A stretch of 33,601 nt of DNA, taken from a bacterium (GTDB lineage Bacteria > Patescibacteriota > Patescibacteriia > Patescibacteriales > Patescibacteriaceae). The stretch is taken from the NCBI GenBank assembly GCA_021818075.1, contig JAKAFD010000001.1:1-33601 (forward strand), written 5' to 3'. Below, piece by piece: positions 27,658 to 33,601 of the stretch. The notes under the pieces were generated by a model. The model saw only the letters and a program-made list of their open reading frames with translations. It made no database searches and had not been told where the DNA came from. Positions within the stretch are counted from its first letter, which is position 1; the number at the start of each line of letters is the position of its first letter. The position numbers were made by a program, and so were the translations under genes.

Positions 27658-27689
27658 CAAAAAAACAGGCCTGTTTATTTCGGGCCTGT
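27658..27689 (-). terminator. Terminator of 27707-27880
   Basis: On the minus strand ACAGGCC (27689-27683) and GGCCTGT (27671-27665) form the stem, followed by TTTTTTG. It separates the small acidic protein from the helicase gene. Confidence 0.85.
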
Positions 27690-27706
27690 ATTAAAAAATA
27701 TGCAAA

Positions 27707-27880
27707 TTAAATCATCGGCAAACGCCTGTCCTCCTGCATTGCTTCTTCATCTGCCGGGGTGGGCTTTTTACCAAAAGGCTTATCTACTTCTTCCGGAAAG
27801 GGAAAGGTGCTATTAGGCTGGATGCCTAAATCATTACTGCTCGCGGCGGAGCTGCCTGTCTCTTGCGAATTATCGGACAT
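27707..27880 (-). CDS. Small acidic protein, 57 aa
   Basis: A short frame starting MSDNSQETGSSAASSNDL, Ser-rich at first, with Pro/Glu-rich middle (PFPEEVDKPF) and ending DRRLPMI; probably disordered. GAGG lies seven bases before the ATG and a terminator follows, so it is a likely gene. The start context GAGGCAATAATGTC resembles GAGGCGATGATGTC at the start of the gene ending at 28783. No family recognised. Confidence 0.65.
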   Translation of the reverse strand: MSDNSQETGSSAASSNDLGIQPNSTFPFPEEVDKPFGKKPTPADEEAMQEDRRLPMI

Positions 27881-27927
27881 TATTGCCTCGCATTAAAATG
27901 TACAAACACTTAATTAAATTCAAAATA

Positions 27928-28161
27928 TTATTTATTGCTTAAATTGTCAATAGCCTCTGCCAATTGTCGGTCCTTGTCGGTAATTTTACCCTCGGAGTGC
28001 GTGGACAGTTCAAATTTAACCGTATTATATTCATTGGTCCAAGTCGGATGATGGTCCAATTGCTTGGCCAGCGCCGCCACTTGCCCCATAAACGCCCAAG
28101 CCTCGTCAAAGTCGCGGAAGGTAAAAGTCTTGGTTAATTTGTTATTTATTTCCTGCCACAT
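27928..28161 (-). CDS. phhB: Pterin-4a-carbinolamine dehydratase
   Basis: 77 residues with the family core: FTFRDFDEAWAFMGQVAALA (about 13-32), the conserved DHHPTWTNEYNTV (about 36-48) holding the catalytic His pair, and LSTHSEGKITDKDRQLAEAID (about 52-72). The enzyme dehydrates 4a-hydroxy-tetrahydropterin and can act as a dimerisation cofactor. It is shorter at the N-terminus than many homologues, but short forms starting MWxE exist, notably in Bacteroidetes, which hints at horizontal transfer. No aromatic-amino-acid hydroxylase is nearby, so its substrate here is unclear. Confidence 0.9.
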   Translation of the reverse strand: MWQEINNKLTKTFTFRDFDEAWAFMGQVAALAKQLDHHPTWTNEYNTVKFELSTHSEGKITDKDRQLAEAIDNLSNK

Positions 28162-28170
28162 AGTAATATT

Positions 28171-28245
28171 GTCATTCTGGAGCGTAACGAAGTGAAGCGA
28201 TAGAATCTAGATGCTATCGGTCGCTATGCTCCCTCCAGCATGACA
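28171..28245. repeat. Dispersed repeat, family B, fold-back form
   Basis: GTCATTCTGGAGCG ... GATAGAATCTAGATGCTATC ... CTCCAGCATGAC: two inverted family B copies make a 75-base fold-back just upstream of the PCD gene on the minus strand. Confidence 0.82.
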
Positions 28246-28256
28246 TAGTGTAATTA

Positions 28257-28556
28257 TTAAAAAAAGTCATTAATTAAATCTCGCCACTTCGGATTTATTT
28301 TATTTATTAATTCTATCTTTTTTCTTCTTACTAAATTTTTAATTTGTTTCTCTCGAAAAATTGCCATACCAACATTACCGTAAACTTCATAGTAAACCAA
28401 TTTACAAATTTTATATTTAGCCGTAAAACTATTAGGCTTTAAACAATCTTTATGTTCGCTGTATCTTCTCGGTATTTTATTGGTAATGCCGGTATACAAA
28501 ACCGTGTTTGTTTTGTTGGTTTCAATGTAAACGTAATATTTTAATCCCCCTTGCAT
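28257..28556 (-). CDS. GIY-YIG domain protein
   Basis: 99 residues with the GIY-YIG core: YYVYI (about 7-11) and LYTGITN (about 20-26) are the two strand motifs, followed by RRYSEHK (about 30-36), KLVYYE (about 52-57) and FREKQIKNL (about 67-75), as in the small UvrC-like nuclease family (YhbQ/URI type). Such proteins may nick or cleave DNA, but the role of the small ones is not known. It ends near a repeat and starts without a clear ribosome binding site; AAGGGGG lies inside the frame, so the real start might be a little downstream. Confidence 0.85.
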   Translation of the reverse strand: MQGGLKYYVYIETNKTNTVLYTGITNKIPRRYSEHKDCLKPNSFTAKYKICKLVYYEVYGNVGMAIFREKQIKNLVRRKKIELINKINPKWRDLINDFF

Positions 28557-28596
28557 GAGTTAATTCTATTATGAATTTTGACAAATAGCAACGAAC

Positions 28597-28655
28597 GAGA
28601 GATCCTATCCCCCGGATCGAGTCCGGGGCTAAAGACTGGTCGCTCCAGGATGACA
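28597..28655. repeat. Dispersed repeat, family B
   Basis: GAGATCCTATCCCCCGGATCG ... CGCTCCAGGATGACA, a diverged copy with an internal CCCCGGAT/ATCCGGGG-like palindrome. Confidence 0.78.
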
Positions 28656-28688
28656 AAAAAAGAAAAAAGACCTGCAAGCAGATCTTTT
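28654..28688 (-). terminator. Terminator of 28783-28986
   Basis: On the minus strand AAAAGATCTG pairs with CAGGTCTTTT (one G-U pair) and leads into TTTTTTCTTTTTTTG. It lies about 95 bases after the stop of the small acidic protein; I see nothing else in 28690-28782. Confidence 0.78.
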
Positions 28689-28782
28689 TAAAATTAAGCG
28701 ACGGAAATTTTTAGGTATGCTTATACGTCGCAGCAAACGACACAGATAGACAAGAAGGAAAAGATTTCCGCCGCTCTTAGTT

Positions 28783-28986
28783 TTAATGTACCGCCACAGC
28801 CTCTTTGCCAATATTTTGTTTTTCCTCGTTAACAATTTCAACCGCATCCTCAAAGGATTGCGCCAAATAATTGTAACTAAAAGTTACGAATTTTTTCTTG
28901 GGTGCTAAAGGCGGTGGCTGCTTAACTCCCTTTATGGGGTTAAAGTCTTCTTCGGTTTCTCTTACCGGTGATTCGGAATCAGACAT
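28783..28986 (-). CDS. Small acidic protein, 67 aa
   Basis: MSDSESPVRETEEDFNP opens an acidic N-terminus, then a Pro/Lys-rich part (QPPPLAPKKK) and a helical end with SFEDAVEIVNEEKQN. The second ATG (28986) is chosen because AGGAGG lies five bases before it but only two before the first. No family recognised. It lies after the ribosomal block and before the GIY-YIG gene, ending in a terminator. Confidence 0.68.
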   Translation of the reverse strand: MSDSESPVRETEEDFNPIKGVKQPPPLAPKKKFVTFSYNYLAQSFEDAVEIVNEEKQNIGKEAVAVH

Positions 28987-29033
28987 CATCGCCTCCTGAT
29001 AAATTTATAAAATTAACTAATTATCAAAGGGAA

Positions 29034-29072
29034 AGAGATTCTATCGCTCCCTGCGGTCGCTCCAGAATGACA
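29034..29072. repeat. Dispersed repeat, family B
   Basis: AGAGATTCTATCGCTCCC ... GCTCCAGAATGACA lies just downstream of rpsI. It is the simplest full copy in the window. Confidence 0.85.
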
Positions 29073-29094
29073 ATGAGGCAGGCGCGCTTAATTT

Positions 29095-29640
29095 TTAGCG
29101 TTTGCTCCACTGCGGCGCACGGCGAGCTTTCTTCAGACCTGGTTTCTTGCGTTCTTTGACGCGCGGGTCGCGAGTCAGCCAGCCTTTGGCTTTCAGAGAC
29201 GGTCTTAAACCTAAATCAAATTTAATCAAAGCTCTGGCAATGCCCAAACGAGCGGCCTCGGCCTGACCATTTTTACCGCCGCCTTTGGCCAAAACGGTAA
29301 AATCCATATCTTTAATGCCGGTTTGCTTGATGGGCTGTTCCACCGCTTTTTTCTGGTAAGAAGTATCAAAATATTTTTCAAAAGGCTGCCCGTTGACGGT
29401 AATCACGCCGCTGCCCTTAAGAAACATACGCACCGAAGCGGTGGCGTTTTTTCTTTTGCCAATTTGCGCAATATAAGTAAGAGCCACCGGCGCTTTCTTT
29501 ACCGGCGCTTTAACTTCTTTAATCGGCTTGGCAACCTTAACCGCTTTAACGGCTTTAACCGGCGCCTTAACCGCTTTAACGGTTTTGGCAACGGGTTTTT
29601 TTACAGTCTTGGCTTTGGTAGCAGTCTTTTTCTCTGGCAT
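29095..29640 (-). CDS. rpsI: Ribosomal protein S9 with basic N-terminal extension
   Basis: Residues about 53-181 are S9: IAQIGKRKNATASVRMFLKG (about 57-76), GGGKNGQAEAARLGIARAL and the C-terminal KKPGLKKARRAPQWSKR whose last residues reach the P-site tRNA. The first 52 residues are an added low-complexity tail rich in Lys, Ala, Val and Pro (VKAVKAPVKAVKAVKV), giving 181 residues instead of about 130. Such tails are histone-H1-like and may bind rRNA or DNA. Follows rplM by 16 bases. Confidence 0.95.
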   Translation of the reverse strand: MPEKKTATKAKTVKKPVAKTVKAVKAPVKAVKAVKVAKPIKEVKAPVKKAPVALTYIAQIGKRKNATASVRMFLKGSGVITVNGQPFEKYFDTSYQKKAVEQPIKQTGIKDMDFTVLAKGGGKNGQAEAARLGIARALIKFDLGLRPSLKAKGWLTRDPRVKERKKPGLKKARRAPQWSKR

Positions 29641-29656
29641 AAACTTATTTACAAAC

Positions 29657-30016
29657 TTATTTGATAATTAAGCGTTTAAGCATATTAACGCGCAAACGGT
29701 TGGCTGGCAACATTTCTCGGACGGCGCGCTTTAAAACTTCGCCGGGATTAGCGGCATAAACTTGACCCATGGTTTTGGTTTTTAAACCGCCCGGATGACC
29801 GGAATAATGATGATAAACTTTTTGCTGGAGTTTTTTGCCGGTAAATTTCAGCTTATCAATATTGCTGACTTCCACAATGGCGCCGCTGTCAATATGCGGC
29901 TGCCATTCAGGCTGGTCTTTGCCGCGCAAGGCCAAAGCGATTTGCGTGGCTAAACGGCCGGTGGCCTGACCGGTGGCGTCAAATTTTTTAATTTTTCTTT
30001 CAATCTTCATTTTCAT
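29657..30016 (-). CDS. rplM: Ribosomal protein L13
   Basis: 119 residues starting MKMKIERKIKKFDATGQATGRLATQIALAL when read in segments; the family motifs GRLATQIA (about 20-27), YHHYSGHPGGLK (about 68-79) and VLKRAVREMLPANRLR (about 94-109) are visible. The ATG at 30016 follows the rplQ stop by four bases; a farther ATG at 30058 would overlap rplQ and add residues that do not match L13. L13 binds 23S rRNA early in 50S assembly. Confidence 0.96.
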   Translation of the reverse strand: MKMKIERKIKKFDATGQATGRLATQIALALRGKDQPEWQPHIDSGAIVEVSNIDKLKFTGKKLQQKVYHHYSGHPGGLKTKTMGQVYAANPGEVLKRAVREMLPANRLRVNMLKRLIIK

Positions 30017-30020
30017 AAAT

Positions 30021-30371
30021 TTACACCAATTCAATTTGCACAATATCCGCTCCGTCACCGACGCGGGCGCCTAATTTAACAATTCGGGTATAACCGCCTT
30101 GGCGATCTTTGTAGCGCGCGCCTAAAACTTCCATAGCTTTTTTGATAGCCAAAGGCTGAGGCAAGGCTTTAAGCAATTCGCGTCTGGCCGCCAGGTCACC
30201 GCTTTTGGCGGTCGTAATCATTTTCTCCACCAGCGGCTTAACCGCCTTAGCTTTAGCCGAGGTGGTTTTGACTTTTTCGTAAATAATAATACTGGCCGCC
30301 AGGTTTCTTAACATCATTTCCCGGGGAGCCTTGGCTCTGTCTAAGATTACATTTTTATTTCGGTGACGCAT
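30021..30371 (-). CDS. rplQ: Ribosomal protein L17
   Basis: 116 residues with the L17 signature RAKAPREMMLRNLAASII (about 13-30) and GGYTRIVKLGARVGDGADI. It lines the exit side of the 50S subunit. It follows rpoA by six bases, the usual order of the alpha operon. Confidence 0.97.
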   Translation of the reverse strand: MRHRNKNVILDRAKAPREMMLRNLAASIIIYEKVKTTSAKAKAVKPLVEKMITTAKSGDLAARRELLKALPQPLAIKKAMEVLGARYKDRQGGYTRIVKLGARVGDGADIVQIELV

Positions 30372-30376
30372 AAAAT

Positions 30377-31189
30377 TTATTCTTCAGCTGTTTCGCTGGT
30401 CTTTTTACTCTTACTGTCTTTGGTTTTAACCTCTTTAACCGGGGCTTCCGTCTCTTGCTCCTCCACTTCAGCGGCCGCTTCTTCCACCACTTCTTTGTGG
30501 TTGCGTAAATCAACCAAAGAGTTGAACTGAGCCAATAAAATGGCGACTGACTTATCAAACACTTCTTCCGGGCTGATGGTGCCGTCAGTTTCAATATCCA
30601 AAGTTAGTTTATCCCAGTTGGTCATTTTACCGACGCGGGTGTTGGCCACATTAACGCCAACCGCTCTCACCGGCGAAAAGATGGAGTCAATTTCAATATA
30701 ACCGATTTCTTTCTTGCGATTTTCTCGATTTTCAATGGTTTCATAACCCATGCCGCGGCTGGCATAAATTTCCATATTCAGTTTGCCGGCCATATCGGTA
30801 ATATGGGCGATAGTCATATCTTTATTGACGATTTCCACATCGGCGTTGGCTTTGATGTCTTTGGCTTTGACTTCTTTCTCGCCGTGCGCTTCCAGTTCCA
30901 GCTTAACCACCTCATCGGTATGAATTTTTAAATTGAGCTGTTTTAAGTTTAAAATAATTTCCAACACATCTTCTTTGATGTTCGGCAAGGCCATAAATTC
31001 GTGGTCGGCACCTTCAATTTTCACGCCCACCACCGCTGTACCGGGAATAGACGATAAAAGCACCCTCCGTAAGGCGTTACCCAAAGTCGTGCCGTAGCCG
31101 GGAAACAACGGTTCAACCACAACCAATTTTTGATTCGGCAATTCGGCTGACTTAAATTCAATTTTTTTAGGCAAAGCAATATTGCTCAT
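30377..31189 (-). CDS. rpoA: RNA polymerase alpha subunit lacking the C-terminal domain
   Basis: Residues 1-228 are the alpha N-terminal domain that dimerises and holds beta and beta-prime: VEPLFPGYGTTLGNALRRVLLSSIPGTAV (in two parts, about 25-53) and FDKSVAILLAQFNSLVDL (about 211-228). In most bacteria a linker and a C-terminal domain of about 80 residues follow, with a helix-hairpin-helix that binds UP-element DNA and activators. Here the protein ends after 42 residues of acidic and Lys-rich low-complexity sequence (EAAAEVEEQETEAPVKEVK). The stop is followed directly by rplQ, so this is not a window edge or an obvious frameshift. Confidence 0.96.
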   Translation of the reverse strand: MSNIALPKKIEFKSAELPNQKLVVVEPLFPGYGTTLGNALRRVLLSSIPGTAVVGVKIEGADHEFMALPNIKEDVLEIILNLKQLNLKIHTDEVVKLELEAHGEKEVKAKDIKANADVEIVNKDMTIAHITDMAGKLNMEIYASRGMGYETIENRENRKKEIGYIEIDSIFSPVRAVGVNVANTRVGKMTNWDKLTLDIETDGTISPEEVFDKSVAILLAQFNSLVDLRNHKEVVEEAAAEVEEQETEAPVKEVKTKDSKSKKTSETAEE

Positions 31190-31210
31190 ATTGATGATAG
31201 CCCCAACGGG

Positions 31211-31226
31211 CCTTAGTTAGCTAAGG
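31211..31226. other. Short hairpin between rpsD and rpoA
   Basis: CCTTAG (31211-31216) and CTAAGG (31221-31226) form a six-base hairpin in the 38-base gap. No T tract follows on the minus strand, so it is not a terminator; it may mark processing or attenuated readthrough. Confidence 0.4.
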
Positions 31227-31227
31227 T

Positions 31228-31857
31228 TTATTTGGAATAGAATTCCACCACGGCGGAAATATTAATTGATTTATCAACATCGTCGGCTGACGGCGCGTGC
31301 AGCACCTTGCCTTCCATATCCTCGGCCTTAAAATACAACCATCCTGGTACTTCCACTCGCTTCAGTTTGTCGGCCAAATTAGTGAAGGTTTTCTTTTGGC
31401 GTTTGTTTTTCTTAATAGCGATAACATCGCCGGCGCGCACCTGATAAGAAGGAATATCAACCAATTTGTTGTTGACGGTAAACATGCCGTGGCCGACCAT
31501 CTGGCGCGCTTCGGCGCGCGACACGGCCAAGCCCAGGCGATAAATAACATTATCCAGTCTGGTTTCCAACATTTGCAGCAAGTGCTCACCGGCATCGCCT
31601 TTGCGGCCGGCGCGTTCAAACATCAGCCGGAATTGTTTTTCCCGCATACCGTACATCCGTTTGGCTTTCTGTTTTTCCGCCAACTGCTGGCTATACTGGC
31701 TGGCTTTGCCGCGCTGTTTCTTGGTGCCGTGCATACCGGCCGGATAATTGCGGGAAACCAAAGTACACTTAGGCGAATTGCATTTCTCGCCCTTGAGCAT
31801 TAATTTTTTGCCGGCCTTGCGGCACCAGCGGCATTTGGCATCAGATAAAGTTGACAT
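31228..31857 (-). CDS. rpsD: Ribosomal protein S4, C+ type
   Basis: 209 residues. CRWC (9-12) and CNSPKC (26-31) keep four Cys for a zinc site, the C+ form. The S4 RNA-binding domain follows: LETRLDNVIYRLGLAVSRAEARQMVGHG (in parts, about 97-124). S4 starts 30S assembly and in many bacteria represses its own operon through mRNA structure. The gap upstream (31858-31971) holds a fold-back repeat that could serve such control. Confidence 0.97.
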   Translation of the reverse strand: MSTLSDAKCRWCRKAGKKLMLKGEKCNSPKCTLVSRNYPAGMHGTKKQRGKASQYSQQLAEKQKAKRMYGMREKQFRLMFERAGRKGDAGEHLLQMLETRLDNVIYRLGLAVSRAEARQMVGHGMFTVNNKLVDIPSYQVRAGDVIAIKKNKRQKKTFTNLADKLKRVEVPGWLYFKAEDMEGKVLHAPSADDVDKSINISAVVEFYSK

Positions 31858-31870
31858 AAATAAATGTAAA

Positions 31871-31965
31871 AACTAAAAGGTAAAAGGGTAAAACTTTGGT
31901 GTCGCTGCGCGACGAATTATTTTATTTTTTTTCATATTCTTTTTACATTTTACCTTTTACTTTTG
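31871..31965. repeat. Fold-back element between rpsK and rpsD
   Basis: AAAAGGTAAAA (31875-31885) and TTTTACCTTTT (31948-31958) form outer arms; GTCGC and GCGAC (31901-31905 and 31909-31913) a small inner hairpin. The arms extend as degenerate AAAGGTAAAA units. It lies in the rpsD leader on the minus strand. Confidence 0.65.
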
Positions 31966-31971
31966 AGTTTA

Positions 31972-32517
31972 TTAAACCCGTCTCGGTTTCTTGCGGCGGC
32001 AGCCGTTATGAGGAATAGGGGTAATATCTTTAATAAAAGTGACATTTAAACCATTGGCGTTTAACGACCGGATAGCCGATTCGCGGCCGGTGCCCACGCC
32101 CTTAACAAACACGCTGACTTCGCCCAGACCGTACTCTTTGGCTTTCAAGACCGCCAATTTGGTAATAATGGTGGCGGCGTACGGCGTTGATTTCTTCGGG
32201 CCTTTGAAACCGGCCATGCCGGCCGAAGACCAGGACAAAACATTGCCGTCCAAATCGGTCAAAGTGACAATTGTGTTATTGTAAGTTGAATTGATAAAAG
32301 CTTTGCCGACCGATACCCGTTTATCAGCTTTCTTTTTCCGCTTGCCTTTCAGTTTCTTAACCGGTTTGGAGGCGGCTTTCTTTTCCAGCTTTTTTTTCAA
32401 TTCTTCCGGCAAATCATCAAGCGAATCATCCGCCGGTTTGGCGGCAGTCTCTGCCGACAGATTTAATTCTTCTTTAATGTCGGTGGCGATTTCCGGATTG
32501 TTGGTTTCATTTATCAT
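31972..32517 (-). CDS. rpsK: Ribosomal protein S11 with N-terminal extension
   Basis: Residues about 64-181 are S11: VGKAFINSTYNNTIVTLTD (about 70-88), SSAGMAGFKGPKKSTPYAA (about 96-114), and the C-terminal PHNGCRRKKPRRV. The first 60 or so residues are not part of the normal protein: acidic at first (EIATDIKEELNLSAE), then Lys-rich (KKLKGKRKKKADKR). No internal Met offers a shorter start, so the extension seems real. S11 forms part of the platform near the 3' end of 16S rRNA. Confidence 0.95.
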   Translation of the reverse strand: MINETNNPEIATDIKEELNLSAETAAKPADDSLDDLPEELKKKLEKKAASKPVKKLKGKRKKKADKRVSVGKAFINSTYNNTIVTLTDLDGNVLSWSSAGMAGFKGPKKSTPYAATIITKLAVLKAKEYGLGEVSVFVKGVGTGRESAIRSLNANGLNVTFIKDITPIPHNGCRRKKPRRV

Positions 32518-32526
32518 AATAAAATT

Positions 32527-32919
32527 CTATGTTTTTTGAGCGGCCATTTTCTTGCCGGAAGTGGCGGTGCGCCGGACATTGCCCCGCACGGTGCGATTAT
32601 TGGTTTTGGTGCGCTGACCGCGAACCGGCAGACCTTTGGCGTGCCGCAAACCGCGGTAAGCGCCGATATCCTTCATCCGTTTAATGTTGGCGGAAACATC
32701 GCGGCGTAAATCGCCTTCCACGCGATGCTGTTTTTCAATCAGAGTGCGCAAAGCGTTAACTTCCGTTTCCGGCAAATCTTTAACGCGGGTATTGGGATTA
32801 ACTTTCGCTTCGGCCAAAATTTTCTTGGCGGTCGTTAAACCGATGCCAAAAATATAGGTTAAGGCAACCTCGACTCTTTTTTCATTGGGTATAACAACAC
32901 CGGCGATTCTTACTGCCAT
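32527..32919 (-). CDS. rpsM: Ribosomal protein S13
   Basis: 130 residues starting MAVRIAGVVIPNEKRVEVAL; the helix-two-turn-helix region and the C-terminal HAKGLPVRGQRTKTNNRTVRG (in parts, about 93-113) are typical. S13 contacts the 50S subunit and P-site tRNA. It follows rpmJ by four bases and precedes rpsK by nine. Confidence 0.97.
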   Translation of the reverse strand: MAVRIAGVVIPNEKRVEVALTYIFGIGLTTAKKILAEAKVNPNTRVKDLPETEVNALRTLIEKQHRVEGDLRRDVSANIKRMKDIGAYRGLRHAKGLPVRGQRTKTNNRTVRGNVRRTATSGKKMAAQKT

Positions 32920-32923
32920 AAAT

Positions 32924-33037
32924 TTAACCTTGTCTTTGTTTATGCTTCGGTTCTTTGCAAATAACCCAAACCCGGCCTTTGCGGCGCAGGACCTTGCAAT
33001 CTTTGCAAATTTTCTTAACTGAAGCTCTGACTTTCAT
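32924..33037 (-). CDS. rpmJ: Ribosomal protein L36
   Basis: 37 residues, MKVRASVKKICKDCKVLRRK at the start and VICKEPKHKQRQG at the end. Cys11, Cys14 and Cys27 with His32 form the zinc-binding set typical of the C+ form of L36. It sits between infA and rpsM, the standard place. It is too short for most gene-finding cutoffs. Confidence 0.97.
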   Translation of the reverse strand: MKVRASVKKICKDCKVLRRKGRVWVICKEPKHKQRQG

Positions 33038-33093
33038 AATATTTTTAAAAATAAAAAACTTTAGGCTGGATATTTCAGACTGTGCTTTAACGC

Positions 33094-33336
33094 TTAGAGT
33101 CTGTAAGTTATCCGACCTTTGCTTAAATCGTAGGGGCTCATTTCAATCTTGACCTTATCACCGGGAGCCAGCCTGATTTTGTTCATTCGCATTCGGCCCG
33201 ACAAATAAGCCAGGATTTCGTGCTCATTTTCCAGACGGACTTTAAAAGAGGTTCCGGGCATGAGTTCAACGACTTCACCCGTGACCTCTATGAAATCCTT
33301 GGAGTTAGATTGTTGATTTGGTTCGCTTACTGCCAT
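33094..33336 (-). CDS. infA: Translation initiation factor IF-1
   Basis: 80 residues with the S1-like OB fold: FIEVTGEVVELMPGTSFKV (about 15-33), LAYLSGRMRMNKIRLAPGDKV (in parts, about 42-63) and SPYDLSKGRITYRL at the end. IF-1 binds the A site of the 30S subunit during initiation. Its N-terminus is about eight residues longer than usual (MAVSEPNQQSNSKD). It is the first gene of the operon, after a consensus promoter, but without a clear ribosome binding site. Confidence 0.97.
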   Translation of the reverse strand: MAVSEPNQQSNSKDFIEVTGEVVELMPGTSFKVRLENEHEILAYLSGRMRMNKIRLAPGDKVKIEMSPYDLSKGRITYRL

Positions 33337-33406
33337 TAAAGGCTAAATTATCTTGTGTTTAACAAAAAATAATAAATTAAAACCAAGTTTAATTTATCAC
33401 TGCTTA

Positions 33407-33435
33407 ATTATATAGTTAATCTATAATAATGTCAA
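33407..33435 (-). promoter_or_regulatory. infA: Promoter of the infA-rpsI operon
   Basis: On the minus strand a perfect TTGACA (33435-33430) and a perfect TATAAT (33412-33407) are 17 bases apart, about 70 bases upstream of infA. This is full consensus and fits a highly expressed ribosomal operon. Confidence 0.92.
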
Positions 33436-33484
33436 GCTATTTGGGCTAATCTTAGCTATTATTATTTTTAGTTTAAAATTAGCT

Positions 33485-33531
33485 AAAAAATAAACAAAAA
33501 GAACCCTTTTAATTGTTATTATGGGTTCTTT
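33485..33531 (-). terminator. Terminator of the gene at the right edge
   Basis: On the minus strand AAAGAACCC (33531-33523) pairs with GGGTTCTTT (33506-33498) around a long AT loop and leads into TTTTTGTTTATTTTTT. It overlaps the stop codon of the partial gene and isolates it from the infA promoter. Confidence 0.8.
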
Positions 33532-33601
33532 ATAAAGAGGTTTTTACCTGCTTATCACCCGCTCCTAGGGTTTTGTCCAGTTCGGCAAAACTCTGAAGAG
33601 A
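33530..33601 (-). CDS. Partial gene, C-terminal 23 residues
   Basis: The minus-strand frame is open from the window edge to TAA at 33530-33532 and ends DKTLGAGDKQVKTSL. The terminator right after it supports a gene end. Too little is visible to identify it; genes such as adk, map or secY commonly precede infA, but the fragment does not decide among them. Confidence 0.5.
   Translation of the reverse strand, partial: SLQSFAELDKTLGAGDKQVKTSL

Noticed and set aside
28629..28853. Minus-strand frame of 74 residues
   Set aside because: It overlaps the end of the small acidic gene, a terminator and a family B repeat; very basic artefact composition.
31297..31803. Plus-strand 168-residue frame opposite rpsD
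   Set aside because: It is the antisense shadow of a certain ribosomal protein gene, and no promoter or ribosome binding site supports it.

Overview
The window looks like a chromosomal segment of a Candidate Phyla Radiation (Patescibacteria, probably Parcubacteria-like) bacterium. This is inferred from compact, mostly minus-strand gene packing, many small orphan membrane or secreted proteins, a C+ type S4, an RNA polymerase alpha subunit without its C-terminal domain, a LysRS fused to an HD domain, a Cys-rich lipoprotein of a type I associate with this group, and ordinary TGA stop codons, which argues against the TGA-recoding lineages. No 16S rRNA is present, so lineage is not proven.

Layout. 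(1) 1-2100, plus strand: a two-gene unit of unknown proteins, then three tandem cassettes, each with its own promoter, leader, small two-helix membrane protein and hairpin terminator; promoter, leader and terminator sequences are nearly copied from cassette to cassette. (2) 2206-5324, minus: an operon with a membrane-anchored protein, serS, ftsQ and a 56-residue membrane protein, ended by hairpin terminators. (3) 5395-7539: LysRS fused to an HD hydrolase domain. (4) 7621-8593: greA and a receiver-like protein. (5) 8660-12041: a glycan locus (GT4, GT2, O-antigen ligase/polymerase-like membrane protein) in which a palindromic repeat is translated in frame. (6) 12157-14380: an orphan protein facing a four-gene operon of membrane proteins and a leucine-rich-repeat lipoprotein, preceded by a 32-base palindrome. 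(7) 14487-14619: a tRNA-Arg(ACG) gene interrupted by 59 bases in the anticodon loop. (8) 14638-17825: HIT protein, an HTH/Doc toxin-antitoxin pair with a clear operator, GNAT acetyltransferase and small membrane proteins. (9) 17831-21451: secreted Cys-rich/SH3 protein, lipoprotein, small secreted protein, a remnant that looks like the first 30 residues of a DNA methyltransferase, and two neighbouring proteins with HEPN-type R-N-x-x-V-H motifs. (10) 21485-25149: a flippase, then four plus-strand genes, at least three of them single units with their own promoters. (11) 25181-28986: an SF1 helicase with an inserted DEDDh exonuclease, PCD, a GIY-YIG protein and two small acidic proteins. (12) 29095-33601: the alpha-operon ribosomal block (infA, rpmJ, rpsM, rpsK, rpsD, rpoA, rplQ, rplM, rpsI) from a consensus promoter, plus the tail of a further gene.

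Housekeeping genes lie on the minus strand. The plus strand carries almost only small orphan genes with strong sigma70-type promoters and their own terminators, and several share a CCTTT-containing leader just before the ribosome binding site. Two dispersed repeat families sit between genes and in places run into reading frames, moving apparent start codons.

The observations most deserving follow-up are the interrupted tRNA-Arg, the promoter-leader-terminator cassettes, the HEPN pair beside a methyltransferase remnant, the LysRS-HD fusion, and the alpha subunit without a C-terminal domain.
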